Part shown: positions 32,936 through 43,105 of the stretch, piece after piece
Layout: every line of letters begins with the position of its first letter
Numbering within the stretch: the first letter of the stretch is position 1
Position numbers and translations under genes: made by a program
NCBI GenBank assembly: GCA_013140705.1
Contig: JABFSH010000001.1
Location: 62,001-126,000 of the forward strand
Direction: 5' to 3'
Origin: Methylococcaceae bacterium
GTDB taxonomy: Bacteria > Pseudomonadota > Gammaproteobacteria > Methylococcales > Methylomonadaceae
Length of the DNA: 64,000 nt
Notes under the pieces: generated by a model
What the model saw: only the letters and a program-made list of their open reading frames with translations
The model's database searches: none
What the model was told of the DNA's origin: nothing

Positions 32936-34417
32936 TCAAGCGCTTGCAGCAACCGCTACCTTGGAACTTCCATCTGTTTTCCACGGCACTTTCACTTGCT
33001 TCCAGCAGGGGTTATTCAAGGTCATGTCCATATCGCGGGCAAAGATGGCGAAGCCGTCATAACCATGATAAGGGCCGGAGTAATCCCAGGAGTGCATTTG
33101 CCGGAAAGGAATTCCCATTTTTTGGAAAATGTATTTTTCCTTTATGCCTGAACCAATTAGATCTGGCTGAACTTTCTTGACGAATTCTTCAAATTCATAG
33201 CCCGTTACGTCGTCATAAATCAACGTCGCATTTCCCATTTCCTTGATGGTACGGTCGTAGTCATCGTTATGACCAAATTCATACCCGGTACCGACCACTT
33301 CCATACCCAGATCTTCATAGGCACCGATCACATGACGCGGACGCAAGCCGCCGACATAGAGCATGACGCGCTTGCCTTGCAGACGCGGTTTGTATTTCGC
33401 GATTACGGCATCGTATTCGGCCTGATATTTCGCAATGACTTTTTCAGCGCCAGCCTGAATTGTTTCGTCGAATAAGGCGGCAATTTTGCGCAAGGATTCG
33501 GCGATTTTGGTAGGACCAAAGAAGTTGTATTCAATCCAGGGAATCTTGTATTTTTCTTCCATGTGCCGGGCAATGTAGTTCATCGAACGGTAGCAATGGA
33601 TCAAATTCAGCTTGACCTTGGGAGTTTTTTCCATTTCGGCTATGGTGCCGTCACCCGACCACTGCGCGACAACCCGTAAGCCCATTTCTTCCAGCAAAGT
33701 CCGTGAAGCCCAGGCATCACCACCGATGTTGTAGTCACCGATAACAGCGACATCATAAGGCGTGGTTGGGAAGGTGTCGTCACCATCACGATTTTCCAGT
33801 ACCCAGTCCCGAATGGCGTCATTGGCGATATGATGGCCTAACGATTGTGATACGCCGCGAAAGCCTTCGCAACGAACCGGCACGACAGGTTTATTGATTT
33901 CCTTGTTGGCTTTTTTGGCAACCGCTTCGATGTCATCGCCTATCAATCCGATCGGACATTCTGATTGAATACTGATACCTTTATTCAGCGGGAACAGTTC
34001 TTCGATTTCATGCATGATTTTGGCGAGCTTTTTATCGCCGCCGAAAACAATGTCTTTCTCCTGAAAATCAGACGTAAAGTTCATCGTGCCAAACGTGTTG
34101 ACGCCAGTTGTACCGACATAATAGTTACGACGGCCTGCGCGCGAATATTGGCCACAGCCCACCGGGCCATGGGAGATATGGATCATATCCTTGATCGGTC
34201 CCCAAACCACACCCTTGGAACCTGCGTAAGCACAACCACGGATGGTCATCACGCCGGGCTGGGATTTACGGTTCGAAGTAATGCATTTGTTTGATTTTTC
34301 AAGTGACTGATCGTTAACTGCCAAATGTTTAGCACGATCTTTCCTTGCTTGTTCCGGATAGACTTCCAGCACTTCCTGAATAAGCGCTTCGGTCTCTTCT
34401 TTTGTTAGAGCAGCCAT
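32936..34417 (-). CDS. nifD: Nitrogenase MoFe protein alpha subunit
   Basis: A 493-residue NifD. Seen are [20 protein letters not shown] (P-cluster Cys), [16 protein letters not shown] (P-cluster Cys), [12 protein letters not shown] (P-cluster Cys near 155), [12 protein letters not shown] (FeMo-co Cys) and [18 protein letters not shown] (FeMo-co His). All ligands for a Mo-nitrogenase are present. It follows nifH with 106 bases between. Length fits the A. vinelandii type (group I). Confidence 0.98.
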   Translation of the reverse strand: MAALTKEETEALIQEVLEVYPEQARKDRAKHLAVNDQSLEKSNKCITSNRKSQPGVMTIRGCAYAGSKGVVWGPIKDMIHISHGPVGCGQYSRAGRRNYYVGTTGVNTFGTMNFTSDFQEKDIVFGGDKKLAKIMHEIEELFPLNKGISIQSECPIGLIGDDIEAVAKKANKEINKPVVPVRCEGFRGVSQSLGHHIANDAIRDWVLENRDGDDTFPTTPYDVAVIGDYNIGGDAWASRTLLEEMGLRVVAQWSGDGTIAEMEKTPKVKLNLIHCYRSMNYIARHMEEKYKIPWIEYNFFGPTKIAESLRKIAALFDETIQAGAEKVIAKYQAEYDAVIAKYKPRLQGKRVMLYVGGLRPRHVIGAYEDLGMEVVGTGYEFGHNDDYDRTIKEMGNATLIYDDVTGYEFEEFVKKVQPDLIGSGIKEKYIFQKMGIPFRQMHSWDYSGPYHGYDGFAIFARDMDMTLNNPCWKQVKVPWKTDGSSKVAVAASA

Positions 34418-34479
34418 AATTTTCTCCTACTTATGCCGTGGGTAATCTCCCAACAGACAGGTTTTAGGATGGAAACGCA

Positions 34480-34511
34480 GGATGGACTGGGTTTACGAAG
34501 CCCACCCTACG
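34480..34511. repeat. Hairpin in the nifH-nifD intergenic region
   Basis: GGATGGACTGGGTTTACGA and GCCCACCCTACG, with a core stem-loop TGGGTTTACGAAGCCCA at 34488-34504. It lies just after the nifH stop. Such hairpins are known to stabilise the more abundant nifH transcript in other diazotrophs. The sequence also resembles dispersed GTAGGGTGGGCTTCG repeats. Confidence 0.6.
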
Positions 34512-34523
34512 ATAGTTCAGTTG

Positions 34524-35471
<948 letters not shown>

Positions 35472-35564
35472 CTAATAAATTATGTATATTACTGATTTTA
35501 CATGGTTAATTGTTTATACAGCGTATTCAGATCACGTGGTATTTCAAACATTTTGTTGTGTTTC

Positions 35565-35696
35565 TGTAAGCTTACTAACAGTAGGGTTATTAAAAATGAT
35601 CCCGTTGTTGTGCGACCATCCATTTTGTCCTTTAACATTCGCTTGGACGATCAAATTTGTTTTAAACACAACAAGCGATTTGTAAGTGTGCTGACA
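35565..35696. promoter_or_regulatory. Three NifA-type sites between nifH and the SIR2-like gene
   Basis: TGT-N10-ACA sites at 35565-35580 (TGTAAGCTTACTAACA), 35658-35673 (TGTTTTAAACACAACA) and 35681-35696 (TGTAAGTGTGCTGACA). The first is 97 bases above the nifH promoter; the last is 74 bases above a sigma-54-like site facing the SIR2-like gene. They can serve both directions. TGT-N10-ACA is short, so one of the three may be chance, but three within 132 bases is unlikely by accident. Confidence 0.75.
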
Positions 35697-35770
35697 AATT
35701 TCTCCAAAGCAGATTATTTAATCCTTTAAATTTCAATAGATTATTTTTTTTAAAAAAATTGCATCAAATA

Positions 35771-35786
35771 TGGATTCATTATTGCT
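35771..35786 (+). promoter_or_regulatory. Sigma-54-like promoter facing the SIR2-like gene
   Basis: TGGATTCATTATTGCT keeps GG-N10-GC and the TTGCT of the -12 element, but the -24 element is TGGATT rather than TGGCAC. It lies 165 bases before the SIR2-like gene start; a MITE-like element lies between. Confidence 0.55.
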
Positions 35787-35793
35787 TAAAAAT

Positions 35794-35920
35794 TAAGGGG
35801 GCCTCTAAAAATTGCACTTCGACAGGCTCAGTGCGAACGGGTGTCTTGTTAAATCAGTAACTTATCCGTTCGTGCTGAGCGTGTCGAAGCATGAACGGAT
35901 AATTTTTAGAGGTTCCCTTA
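35794..35920. repeat. MITE-like palindromic element, family A, copy 2
   Basis: A 127-bp copy of the element at 7237-7367, with ends TTAAGGGGGCCTCTAAAA and TTTTAGAGGTTCCCTTA. The interior keeps CTTCGACAGGCTCAGTGCGA and CGTGCTGAGCGTGTCGAAGC. It sits between the sigma-54-like promoter and the SIR2-like gene and would form a long hairpin in its 5' untranslated region. Confidence 0.85.
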
Positions 35921-35950
35921 TTATCACTCACACCCATCATGGAGATTGCA

Positions 35951-36796
35951 ATGTCCACTATTGATTTTTCAGAAATACTAACGGGGCTTTATGAAAACAG
36001 AGTGATACCTTATCTGGGACCCGGCGTACTATTTGATGCCTGCAACAAACATACGGGTGCTGCCATGCCGGCAGATAGTCATAGTTTGATTCTGGCCATG
36101 AATAATGGCAATCCAATGGCACCCAAATTGATGTATGAATTCCCTCGAGCAGCCATGAATCTGGAGTTAAAGAGAGGTAGAACATTTATCAGCCAGTTTC
36201 TGACCAAATTATATGGTGAAACTGAATGGACTCGCGCAAGGTTCCATGATTGGCTGACCGAATGGAAACCTGCCTATGTGATCGATACCAATAGGGATAC
36301 CCAACTGCAAAACAGCTATGTCAATAAACAGCATACCCTGATTGTGGGTTTGGCAAGAATAGCCGCCAGTCACTTTCGCTTTAAACTTTACCAGTATGAT
36401 GGTAGCAATTATTTTGAAATAACGCAGGAACAGGTTGATGCCGGACTGCCTATCCTGTTTAAACCGATGGGTACACCAAAACCGGAAGCCAACTATATCG
36501 CTTCAGATGCCGATTATGTTGATTATATAACCGAGTTAATGGGAGGATTTGCCATTCCAGACTTTCTTAAAGAATACCGTAAAAATAAACAATATCTGTT
36601 AATCGGACTGCCGTTAAATAGAGATTCTGAACGCATGGTGATGAGTGATATTATTTATGGGGCGGCAGAGCGTAAAGGTTGGGTATTAAACAAAAATCCA
36701 ACCAACAAGGAACAGCGATTCTGTAAAAAAATGGGCTTGGAAATTCTTGATGCCGGGGTTGAAGAGCTTCTGGATGCCGCTAAATTTGTTGGCTAA
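35951..36796 (+). CDS. SIR2-like protein divergent from nifH
   Basis: A 281-residue protein with a SIR2-like Rossmann start (LYENRVIPYLGPGVLFDA near residue 11, comparable to the GAGxS loop, but here GPGVL). SIR2-like genes of this kind are found in nif clusters of A. vinelandii and relatives. Whether it binds or cleaves NAD is not clear; the canonical deacetylase His is not evident. GGAG precedes ATG 35951. It is transcribed away from nifH and shares its NifA-type sites, so it is probably made during nitrogen fixation. Confidence 0.72.
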   Translation: MSTIDFSEILTGLYENRVIPYLGPGVLFDACNKHTGAAMPADSHSLILAMNNGNPMAPKLMYEFPRAAMNLELKRGRTFISQFLTKLYGETEWTRARFHDWLTEWKPAYVIDTNRDTQLQNSYVNKQHTLIVGLARIAASHFRFKLYQYDGSNYFEITQEQVDAGLPILFKPMGTPKPEANYIASDADYVDYITELMGGFAIPDFLKEYRKNKQYLLIGLPLNRDSERMVMSDIIYGAAERKGWVLNKNPTNKEQRFCKKMGLEILDAGVEELLDAAKFVG

Positions 36797-36839
36797 TATT
36801 TTCAGACAGCATTTCGGATAGCGCATATGTGGGGAGAAT

Positions 36840-36869
36840 ACCGGCGAAGAATAGTCCATGTTTGCCGGT
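36840..36869. terminator. Possible terminator after the SIR2-like gene
   Basis: A 6-bp GC stem (ACCGGC 36840-36845, GCCGGT 36864-36869) is followed by CTTTATATT. It is weak, so the call is tentative. Confidence 0.3.
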
Positions 36870-36975
36870 CTTTATATTCCTTGTTCGCTGGCATTCCGTG
36901 TAATCCGGGACCATTTCATTCTGGATATCGAATTAACATATCGACTGTTTTCGGTCTGCATCGCAGCGAGAATCA

Positions 36976-37458
36976 TTAATTACCTTTATAACTTTTGAAT
37001 ATCCGGTAATGTTTTTCGCGGTCAAAGCTCATAACATCATAGGCGTCTTTTTCATCACCCATTTCCATGCCGGGAGTACCGATTGGCATGGCGGGAACAG
37101 TTATCCCGACAACTTTTGGCCTGGATTTCAATAAGAATAGAATGTCATTTGCAGGCACATGGCCTTCAACAACATAACCATCGACGATTGCCGTGTGGCA
37201 CGATGCCATGTCTTGCGTAACGTCATATTTATCCTTTATCGCCTGGGTCTCGCTGGTACGTATTTCCTTTACGTTGAAATTGTTTTCCTCCAAATGCTCC
37301 ATCCACTTTCTACAACAACCGCAGGTCGGACTTCGATAAACGACAATATCAATAGGTTTGCCTGCGACTGACCTGGGAGTCGAAAAAGCACTTTCAGTTC
37401 TAACGCAAGCATTAATTAACAGCAAGCAGACTACCCAAAAAGCTATCAATATTTTCAT
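36976..37458 (-). CDS. DUF411 metal-binding protein, exported
   Basis: Protein of 160 residues. A signal sequence with a possible lipobox (FWVVCLLLINAC) is followed by the DUF411 domain: VYRSPTCGCCRKWMEHLEEN near residue 41, ASCHTAIVDGYVVEGHVPA and the C-terminal VPAMPIGTPGMEMGD. DUF411 proteins are linked to copper handling. The CGCC and CHT cysteines/histidine and the final Met-rich part fit Cu(I) binding in the periplasm. ATG 37458 is chosen as it starts the signal peptide. It is divergent from the regulator gene. Confidence 0.85.
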   Translation of the reverse strand: MKILIAFWVVCLLLINACVRTESAFSTPRSVAGKPIDIVVYRSPTCGCCRKWMEHLEENNFNVKEIRTSETQAIKDKYDVTQDMASCHTAIVDGYVVEGHVPANDILFLLKSRPKVVGITVPAMPIGTPGMEMGDEKDAYDVMSFDREKHYRIFKSYKGN

Positions 37459-37740
37459 GGTCGTAACTCCATTCATTTAAAACTTGCCACAGAATTTTTA
37501 ATCAGTTTTCTATTTAGTACAAGTTAATTGACATGACTTTGATCTAAATCAAAACTCTGTCAAATATTAATATGAAAATAAGTCCACCTTTAAGTCCAAT
37601 TTAAGATATGCCAGTTTTAGCCGTATAATGGACGAGGCGACTGTATTTTTATACAGTAAAAATGAGGTGGAGGTAATTGCTTTTGAGGATCCAATTTCCT
37701 TCACAGATTTTTCTCCACATAGTTTAATCATGAATATTTT

Positions 37741-39198
37741 ATGTCATTATCAAATGTCGTCTCTTTTCCAAATGTTGCGCCTGCTACAAATCGCAAACTT
37801 ATACTGTTTCAACCACCAGGCTTTGACAAACACATTTATAATGAATTAGTGGCGCACCATTGGGAAGTGTATCTTGCCAACAATCTTCAACAAGCGTCTG
37901 ATTTATTTGACAACCATCGATTCAAAGTAGGCTTGTGTTTGATTGACAAGCAGTGCAGTTCAAGCCACAAGCTCTGCGTGGTCGGCAAGCTGTGTCTGCT
38001 TGATCATTGCAGTGAACCGCAGGATCTGACTCAATTAAATCGATTATTCAAATCACATTCGCAGTGCAACTGGATTATGGGACTGCCCAATGAATGCACA
38101 CCACAAAATGACGTTAATTCCACCGAAAGCAAACTAATTGCCGAGTATTGTTACAACTATATTACTCTTCCCGTGGACATTGAGCGATTGTTATTCGCTT
38201 TAGGTCATGCTCACGGCATGAATGAAATTTCTCAACCCAGCCAACCATCTATTGACAACTATCCCTCCCGTTTTGGAATTATTGGGAATAGCCCGTCAAT
38301 GCTAAACTTATTCAAGCAGATTCAAAAAGTTGCCAAAGAAGACTGCTCCGTCCTAATCGAAGGAGAAACCGGGACCGGAAAGGAATTGGTGGCCAGCGCC
38401 ATTCATCATCACTCCAGACGTTCCCATAATCCATATGTCGCCATAAACTGCGGCGCCTATCCTAAAGAATTAATTCAATCCGTGTTGTTTGGTTATGAAA
38501 AAGGTGCCTTTACTGGTGCGGAACAACGTAAAATTGGACTCATTGAGTCGGCACAAGGCGGAACCTTGTTTTTGGATGAGGTAGGCGATTTACCTTTACC
38601 ACAACAAGTTAATTTATTACGTTTTCTTGAAGAAAGAATGATCGAGCGGATCGGCGGATCAACAAAGATCACTATAGATGTACGCATCATTGCAGCCACC
38701 CATGTTGATTTACAAAAAGCCGTGGAAATAGGAAAATTCAGAGAAGATCTTTATTATCGGCTCCGGGTGCTGCAAATAAAAACGCCGCCGTTACGGACCA
38801 GGGGGAATGACATAGAATTGCTCGCCGAATATTTTTTCAGCCAATTCTCAGCAAATCAAAGATACAAGGCCAGGGGATTCCATGCCGATTCACTCTATCT
38901 TTTAAAGAATCACAAGTGGCCCGGTAACGTTCGGGAATTAATGAACTGCATTCGCCATGCGGTTGTCTTGTCGGACAATCGTCAGCTTACTCCAGCTGAT
39001 TTAGACCTGGATCGTCGCTGTAAAGAGCGCTTACTACAAACCCTTGACGAGGCTCGGGACCTTGCCGATAGAGAATTAATCGTTACCAGTTTGCGCTACA
39101 ACAACTACAATGTGAGCCGCGCCGCCAAATCTATCGGGATTTCCCGGATATCCCTTTACCGGTTGATCAAAAAGCACAACATTGAAGGGTGCGTTTAA
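37741..39198 (+). CDS. Sigma-54-dependent transcriptional activator
   Basis: Protein of 485 residues. The N-terminal domain (about 1-165) looks like a degenerate receiver, as in VpsR-type regulators; I see no normal acidic triad. The AAA+ domain has Walker A GETGTGKE, the sigma-54 loop GYEKGAFTGAEQRK, Walker B TLFLDEVGDLPL, and RLRVLQIKTPPLR. The C-terminal Fis-type HTH is YNVSRAAKSIGISRISLYRL. It has no GAF domain, so it is not NifA. The target genes are unknown; c-di-GMP or copper-related control is possible but not shown. Confidence 0.9.
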   Translation: MSLSNVVSFPNVAPATNRKLILFQPPGFDKHIYNELVAHHWEVYLANNLQQASDLFDNHRFKVGLCLIDKQCSSSHKLCVVGKLCLLDHCSEPQDLTQLNRLFKSHSQCNWIMGLPNECTPQNDVNSTESKLIAEYCYNYITLPVDIERLLFALGHAHGMNEISQPSQPSIDNYPSRFGIIGNSPSMLNLFKQIQKVAKEDCSVLIEGETGTGKELVASAIHHHSRRSHNPYVAINCGAYPKELIQSVLFGYEKGAFTGAEQRKIGLIESAQGGTLFLDEVGDLPLPQQVNLLRFLEERMIERIGGSTKITIDVRIIAATHVDLQKAVEIGKFREDLYYRLRVLQIKTPPLRTRGNDIELLAEYFFSQFSANQRYKARGFHADSLYLLKNHKWPGNVRELMNCIRHAVVLSDNRQLTPADLDLDRRCKERLLQTLDEARDLADRELIVTSLRYNNYNVSRAAKSIGISRISLYRLIKKHNIEGCV

Positions 39199-39364
39199 GC
39201 ATTTTTTATAGACTTTATAAGTGTCTGCTACTGAATAAACGCGAATCAATTAACTAAGACACTGGCCCACACGGGGTAAAACTTTAGCGAAACCCACAGC
39301 CAATAATGGGATGCAAAGTTTACCCAATACTTTAAATTATTCGTCGTTTTTCTGGGGAGCACAT

Positions 39365-39844
39365 ATGCGAACAGCTAGACAAAATTTTAAACACATTCTG
39401 ACCTTTTTTCTTTTTATCTCAATTTCATCGGTTTACTGCCCTGCTTTTGCTGAAACATCTGAGACAACGAATAAAGATGCACATCACGCACAAAACAGCC
39501 TGGATTGGCCGGGTATATATTACGGTTTTTTACCCTGCGATGATTGCAAAGGAGTAAAAGCGACACTCGCTTTAAACAAAAACAGCAGTTATATATTGAT
39601 TAGACAATATGTTGGCAAGTCAGAAAGGGAAGTTGTGGAAAAAGGGAAATTTACCTGGGGTGAAAAAAACAATACCATAATTTTAATACCACGCAATAGC
39701 ACGACGTCGAAGCAGTATTTTGTCGGCGAAAATAAGCTCATTGAGCTCGATAACAATGGTAATCGTATCACTGGAAAACTTGCCGATCGCTATATTTTAC
39801 GTAGAAAAGATATAGAAGAGCCACTGCCACATTCATCACATTGA
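39365..39844 (+). CDS. NlpE N-terminal domain protein
   Basis: A 159-residue exported protein with a signal peptide (FFLFISISSVYCPAFA). The NlpE N-terminal domain is seen as WPGIYYGFLPCDDCKGVKAT, with the CxxC pair, and then YGKGKFTWGEKNN-like beta strands and ITGKLADRYILRR. NlpE senses envelope stress and copper in E. coli; this copy lacks the C-terminal domain. GGGGAG precedes ATG 39365. The neighbouring DUF411 gene also suggests metal or envelope stress. Confidence 0.82.
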   Translation: MRTARQNFKHILTFFLFISISSVYCPAFAETSETTNKDAHHAQNSLDWPGIYYGFLPCDDCKGVKATLALNKNSSYILIRQYVGKSEREVVEKGKFTWGEKNNTIILIPRNSTTSKQYFVGENKLIELDNNGNRITGKLADRYILRRKDIEEPLPHSSH

Positions 39845-39866
39845 GCCTTGTATATCAATGAATATG

Positions 39867-39899
39867 AAACCCATCATAAATTAATGCTGTGATGGGTTT
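39867..39899 (+). terminator. Probable terminator after the NlpE-like gene
   Basis: A perfect 10-bp stem (AAACCCATCA 39867-39876, TGATGGGTTT 39890-39899) with a 13-base loop, 23 bases after the stop codon. No long T run follows apart from the TTT in the stem, so efficiency is uncertain. It may serve both this gene and the convergent rhlE. Confidence 0.5.
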
Positions 39900-39973
39900 A
39901 TCGTTGCGCTATCCATTCCAGTACTGATTTGCCATATAAATCAGAACAAGTAGAATTCACTAGAAGTGGGGCT

Positions 39974-41263
39974 TCAACCAGCTAAATTTCTATGCTGTCT
40001 ACCAGCCCTGCTTGAACGCTGTTTTGCCGGCAAAGCACTTTTGCCTTGTGGCGTACCAAAGCCGGTTTTCGCCGCCGGTTTAGTTGGCGTTGGTGAATGA
40101 TGTTGGCCCGACGTGGTTGCAGAAATACTGGAAGTTAAATCGAAGCCTTCCACTGTCTCACGCGGCAACACTTGCCGAATCAGTTTCTCAATACCCGATA
40201 AAAGTAGCCTTTCGTCGATACTTACCAACGATACGGCTTGACCATTGGCTCCGGCACGACCTGTGCGGCCAATGCGGTGTACATAATCCTCGGCGACATT
40301 AGGTAAATCGAAATTTACTACTTGCGGAAGCTGGTCGATGTCCAAACCGCGAGAGGCAATATCGGTCGCCACCAATACACGTACTGTACCTTGCTTGAAA
40401 TCCGCCAGCGCTCGTGTTCGCGCACCCTGGCTTTTATTGCCGTGGATTGCGGCAGCGGTTATGCCGTCTTGTTCCAGCTTTGCGGCAACGCGGTTGGCAC
40501 CGTGCTTGGTACGTGTAAAGACCAGGACTTGTTCCCATCCGTGATGGTGAACCAGGTGGCTAAGCAATTCCGGTTTACGCTTTTGATCGACCGGATGCAC
40601 CCATTGCCTGACCGTATTGGCAGCCGCATTGCGTGGGCTAGCCTCTATGAACGTCGGCTTATGCAATAAATCTTGCGCCAAGCCCCGAATGTCGTCAGAA
40701 AACGTCGCCGAGAACATTAGCGTTTGACGGCGCTTGGGTAACAACGCCATGATCTTGCGGATATCACGGATAAAGCCCATATCCAGCATCCGGTCTGCTT
40801 CGTCCAGCACCAGTATTTCCAGTTGCGAAAACTTGACTGCGTTCTGGTTGTATAAGTCCAGCAAGCGTCCGGGCGTAGCGATCAAAACATCAACGCCGCG
40901 CCGCAAGGCCATCATTTGCGGATTAATAGAAACGCCGCCGAATATGACCGCAGAGCGCAAAGGCAAATGTTTACCGTAAGCGGCGACGCTTTCGCCTACT
41001 TGCGCGGCCAATTCGCGAGTCGGCGTCAATACCAGCGCACGTACAGAGTTGGCTTGTACCCGCTCGCCTATAGATAAACGCTGTAATAGCGGCAAGGTAA
41101 ATCCGGCGGTTTTACCGGTACCTGTTTGGGCTGCTGCCATCAGATCCCGACCGGATAGTACGGCCGGAATCGCTTGTAATTGGATTGGGGTTGGGGTGGT
41201 ATAACCTTGCTCGCTAACCGCGCGCAAAAGGGGTTCGGTCAAGCCGAGTGTATTGAATGTCAT
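39974..41263 (-). CDS. rhlE: DEAD-box RNA helicase RhlE
   Basis: A 429-residue helicase with all DEAD-box motifs in order: Q motif ([14 protein letters not shown]), AAQTGTGKT (I), PTRELAAQ (Ia), [10 protein letters not shown] (II), FSATF (III), [13 protein letters not shown] (V) and [10 protein letters not shown] (VI). The short basic C-terminal tail ([18 protein letters not shown]) is typical of RhlE. It unwinds RNA in ribosome assembly or mRNA decay. Single-gene unit. Confidence 0.93.
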   Translation of the reverse strand: MTFNTLGLTEPLLRAVSEQGYTTPTPIQLQAIPAVLSGRDLMAAAQTGTGKTAGFTLPLLQRLSIGERVQANSVRALVLTPTRELAAQVGESVAAYGKHLPLRSAVIFGGVSINPQMMALRRGVDVLIATPGRLLDLYNQNAVKFSQLEILVLDEADRMLDMGFIRDIRKIMALLPKRRQTLMFSATFSDDIRGLAQDLLHKPTFIEASPRNAAANTVRQWVHPVDQKRKPELLSHLVHHHGWEQVLVFTRTKHGANRVAAKLEQDGITAAAIHGNKSQGARTRALADFKQGTVRVLVATDIASRGLDIDQLPQVVNFDLPNVAEDYVHRIGRTGRAGANGQAVSLVSIDERLLLSGIEKLIRQVLPRETVEGFDLTSSISATTSGQHHSPTPTKPAAKTGFGTPQGKSALPAKQRSSRAGRQHRNLAG

Positions 41264-41679
41264 TGATTATAAGCTCAGAAAACCGCTGTTGGCAGCCAAA
41301 CTTCTAAATACCGTTTGGTATTTTCAGATTATTGGAAAACGTGAAGCGGGAAAAAAGAATTTCAAATTTCAGCCTAAACGACAAGAATAGCCAGTTAAAA
41401 AAACTGGAGAAAGCTTACGGGCTGAGGATTTTGATAGGATATGAATCTTGGCAATCGAAAAAGGTTTTGGATACATTTTACTTGGCTGCCTAAATTACTG
41501 ATTTTATTATCTCACTTAAGTTCTTCACGGTCAAATGGATTGCGAAAGTGTGATAAGTAATCAACAGTACTATTGGGTTTATCCAACAAGCTGATGCTAC
41601 TCAACGCTCAAGGATCCAGCCTGGAAAGCCAAGTCCTTGCAGGCTCTTGAAATATATCCCGTACGGAAAAACAAAAATT
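41264..41679. other. Intergenic stretch, no gene recognised
   Basis: About 415 bases between the end of the squalene monooxygenase gene and the start of rhlE, both on the reverse strand. No reading frame or RNA was recognised; it should contain the rhlE promoter. Confidence 0.4.
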
Positions 41680-43059
41680 CTAACCACCGAAAGCATTAAA
41701 ATAGGCGGAAGTATATTTTTTGAAATAACCGTTAACAATCGCCACCGCCGAAAGCTCGTTTTTTGCCAAGGGTTTGATAATGGTGAAGGCATCCGACAGA
41801 ATTTTTGTTGCCTTGGGTATATTCGCACTGTTTTCACGCACTAAATCGTAGGCGCCGAATACCGCCACCGAACAAAATTGTTTTATCAAAGAATAATGAT
41901 TCCTGTTCAAGCCGGCCAAAATAGCAATCGACTCCTGCGCGTTTGCTCCCCCACGCTGCAAGTATTTGAATACCGACGATTTAAGTAAATCGTTCGACAT
42001 CACACCGTAGAGCGCGTTGGCAAGTATATTAAGATTGGCATTGGCATGTTGCCTGTCACGGTAATAGGCTTCGATTTTTTCGTGTATCAAATCGGTATTA
42101 TTGAAATCCGGCATCGCCAATAAATGCGTACTTAATATTTGTATATCCGAGAATACTGCCGTCAATCCACCGCCGGTTAAAGGATGGCGCATATTCAGCG
42201 CATCGCCCAGCATGACTGCGCCTTTCCGTATGATGGGTTTTGCCGCCATGTAGTGGTTCGGCATGACTTTAAAACCACCTTCTTGTAAAGCCTGCTCATA
42301 GCTATTGCGCATACCTTCGGGAATATAGGGCGTTACATTGGCATCCAGATGCGCTTGTAGCAGCATTTTTCTGGGCAACTGTTCACCCGGAAAATCAATT
42401 AAAACTCTAACTTCACGACTGGAAATGGGATAGCAAATGAACGGTGTCGGTCCCGATAAAAACACATGTCCATGTTTTGGACAAGGCATCTCACAGTCTT
42501 TTAAAATCAAGCCGATAAAGTAAGAAGTCACGGTTTTTTCATTATTGCTGAGAGGCTCTCTAAAATTTGAAAAGAAGCCATCGCTGGTAATGGTCAAGTG
42601 CGCATGAATGGTCTTTATCTCGGACGTGAGCGATTCCCGGTAATTCACGCCAATAATTTCATGCCGTTCATTTTCCAGCAGTTGTAAGGCTTTGCCGTGT
42701 ATTTGCGTAACAGACTCATTGTGCAAAGCGGACGCTCTGATCTGCTGTAAAAACCGGCCATTATGCAGGCCCATCCCTCTGTAGTGATCCGGATAGGGAA
42801 TGGTTATTTTTTCGTCGCCCTGCAGCAGAGAATACCCTTCAACCGGCTGCGCATCAAAACCATCCAGTAACGATCTAAGACCCATTTGTTCAAGCGACAA
42901 CACCGCGCCTGGTTGCAATAATTCGCCGACGATGCGTTTTTTTTCTTTAAAGCAATGATCGATCAATGCGATCTTAATGCCTTTGGGGGCAAGATATGCA
43001 GCGATGGTGGCACCCGCCATACCCGCACCGATAATGCAAATATCGAATTTAGATTTCAT
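41680..43059 (-). CDS. Squalene monooxygenase (epoxidase)
   Basis: A 459-residue FAD monooxygenase that converts squalene to 2,3-oxidosqualene with O2. Seen are the FAD dinucleotide motif CIIGAGMAGATIAAYLAPKG near residue 7, LQPGAVLSLEQMGL, and MLGDALNMRHPLTGGGLTAV, the conserved second FAD motif of squalene epoxidases. It lies 46 bases downstream of the oxidosqualene cyclase gene on the same strand, so the two catalyse successive steps from one operon. Sequence length is close to other bacterial forms. Confidence 0.93.
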   Translation of the reverse strand: MKSKFDICIIGAGMAGATIAAYLAPKGIKIALIDHCFKEKKRIVGELLQPGAVLSLEQMGLRSLLDGFDAQPVEGYSLLQGDEKITIPYPDHYRGMGLHNGRFLQQIRASALHNESVTQIHGKALQLLENERHEIIGVNYRESLTSEIKTIHAHLTITSDGFFSNFREPLSNNEKTVTSYFIGLILKDCEMPCPKHGHVFLSGPTPFICYPISSREVRVLIDFPGEQLPRKMLLQAHLDANVTPYIPEGMRNSYEQALQEGGFKVMPNHYMAAKPIIRKGAVMLGDALNMRHPLTGGGLTAVFSDIQILSTHLLAMPDFNNTDLIHEKIEAYYRDRQHANANLNILANALYGVMSNDLLKSSVFKYLQRGGANAQESIAILAGLNRNHYSLIKQFCSVAVFGAYDLVRENSANIPKATKILSDAFTIIKPLAKNELSAVAIVNGYFKKYTSAYFNAFGG

Positions 43060-43105
43060 ATTGAGCTACTTGATGAAAATTCTTTAAACTGCGTCGTTTC
43101 TATCA

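Noticed and set aside
37741-39198. Possibility that the sigma-54 activator is NifA
   Set aside because: It lacks the N-terminal GAF domain and has a receiver-like domain instead; NifA must lie elsewhere.
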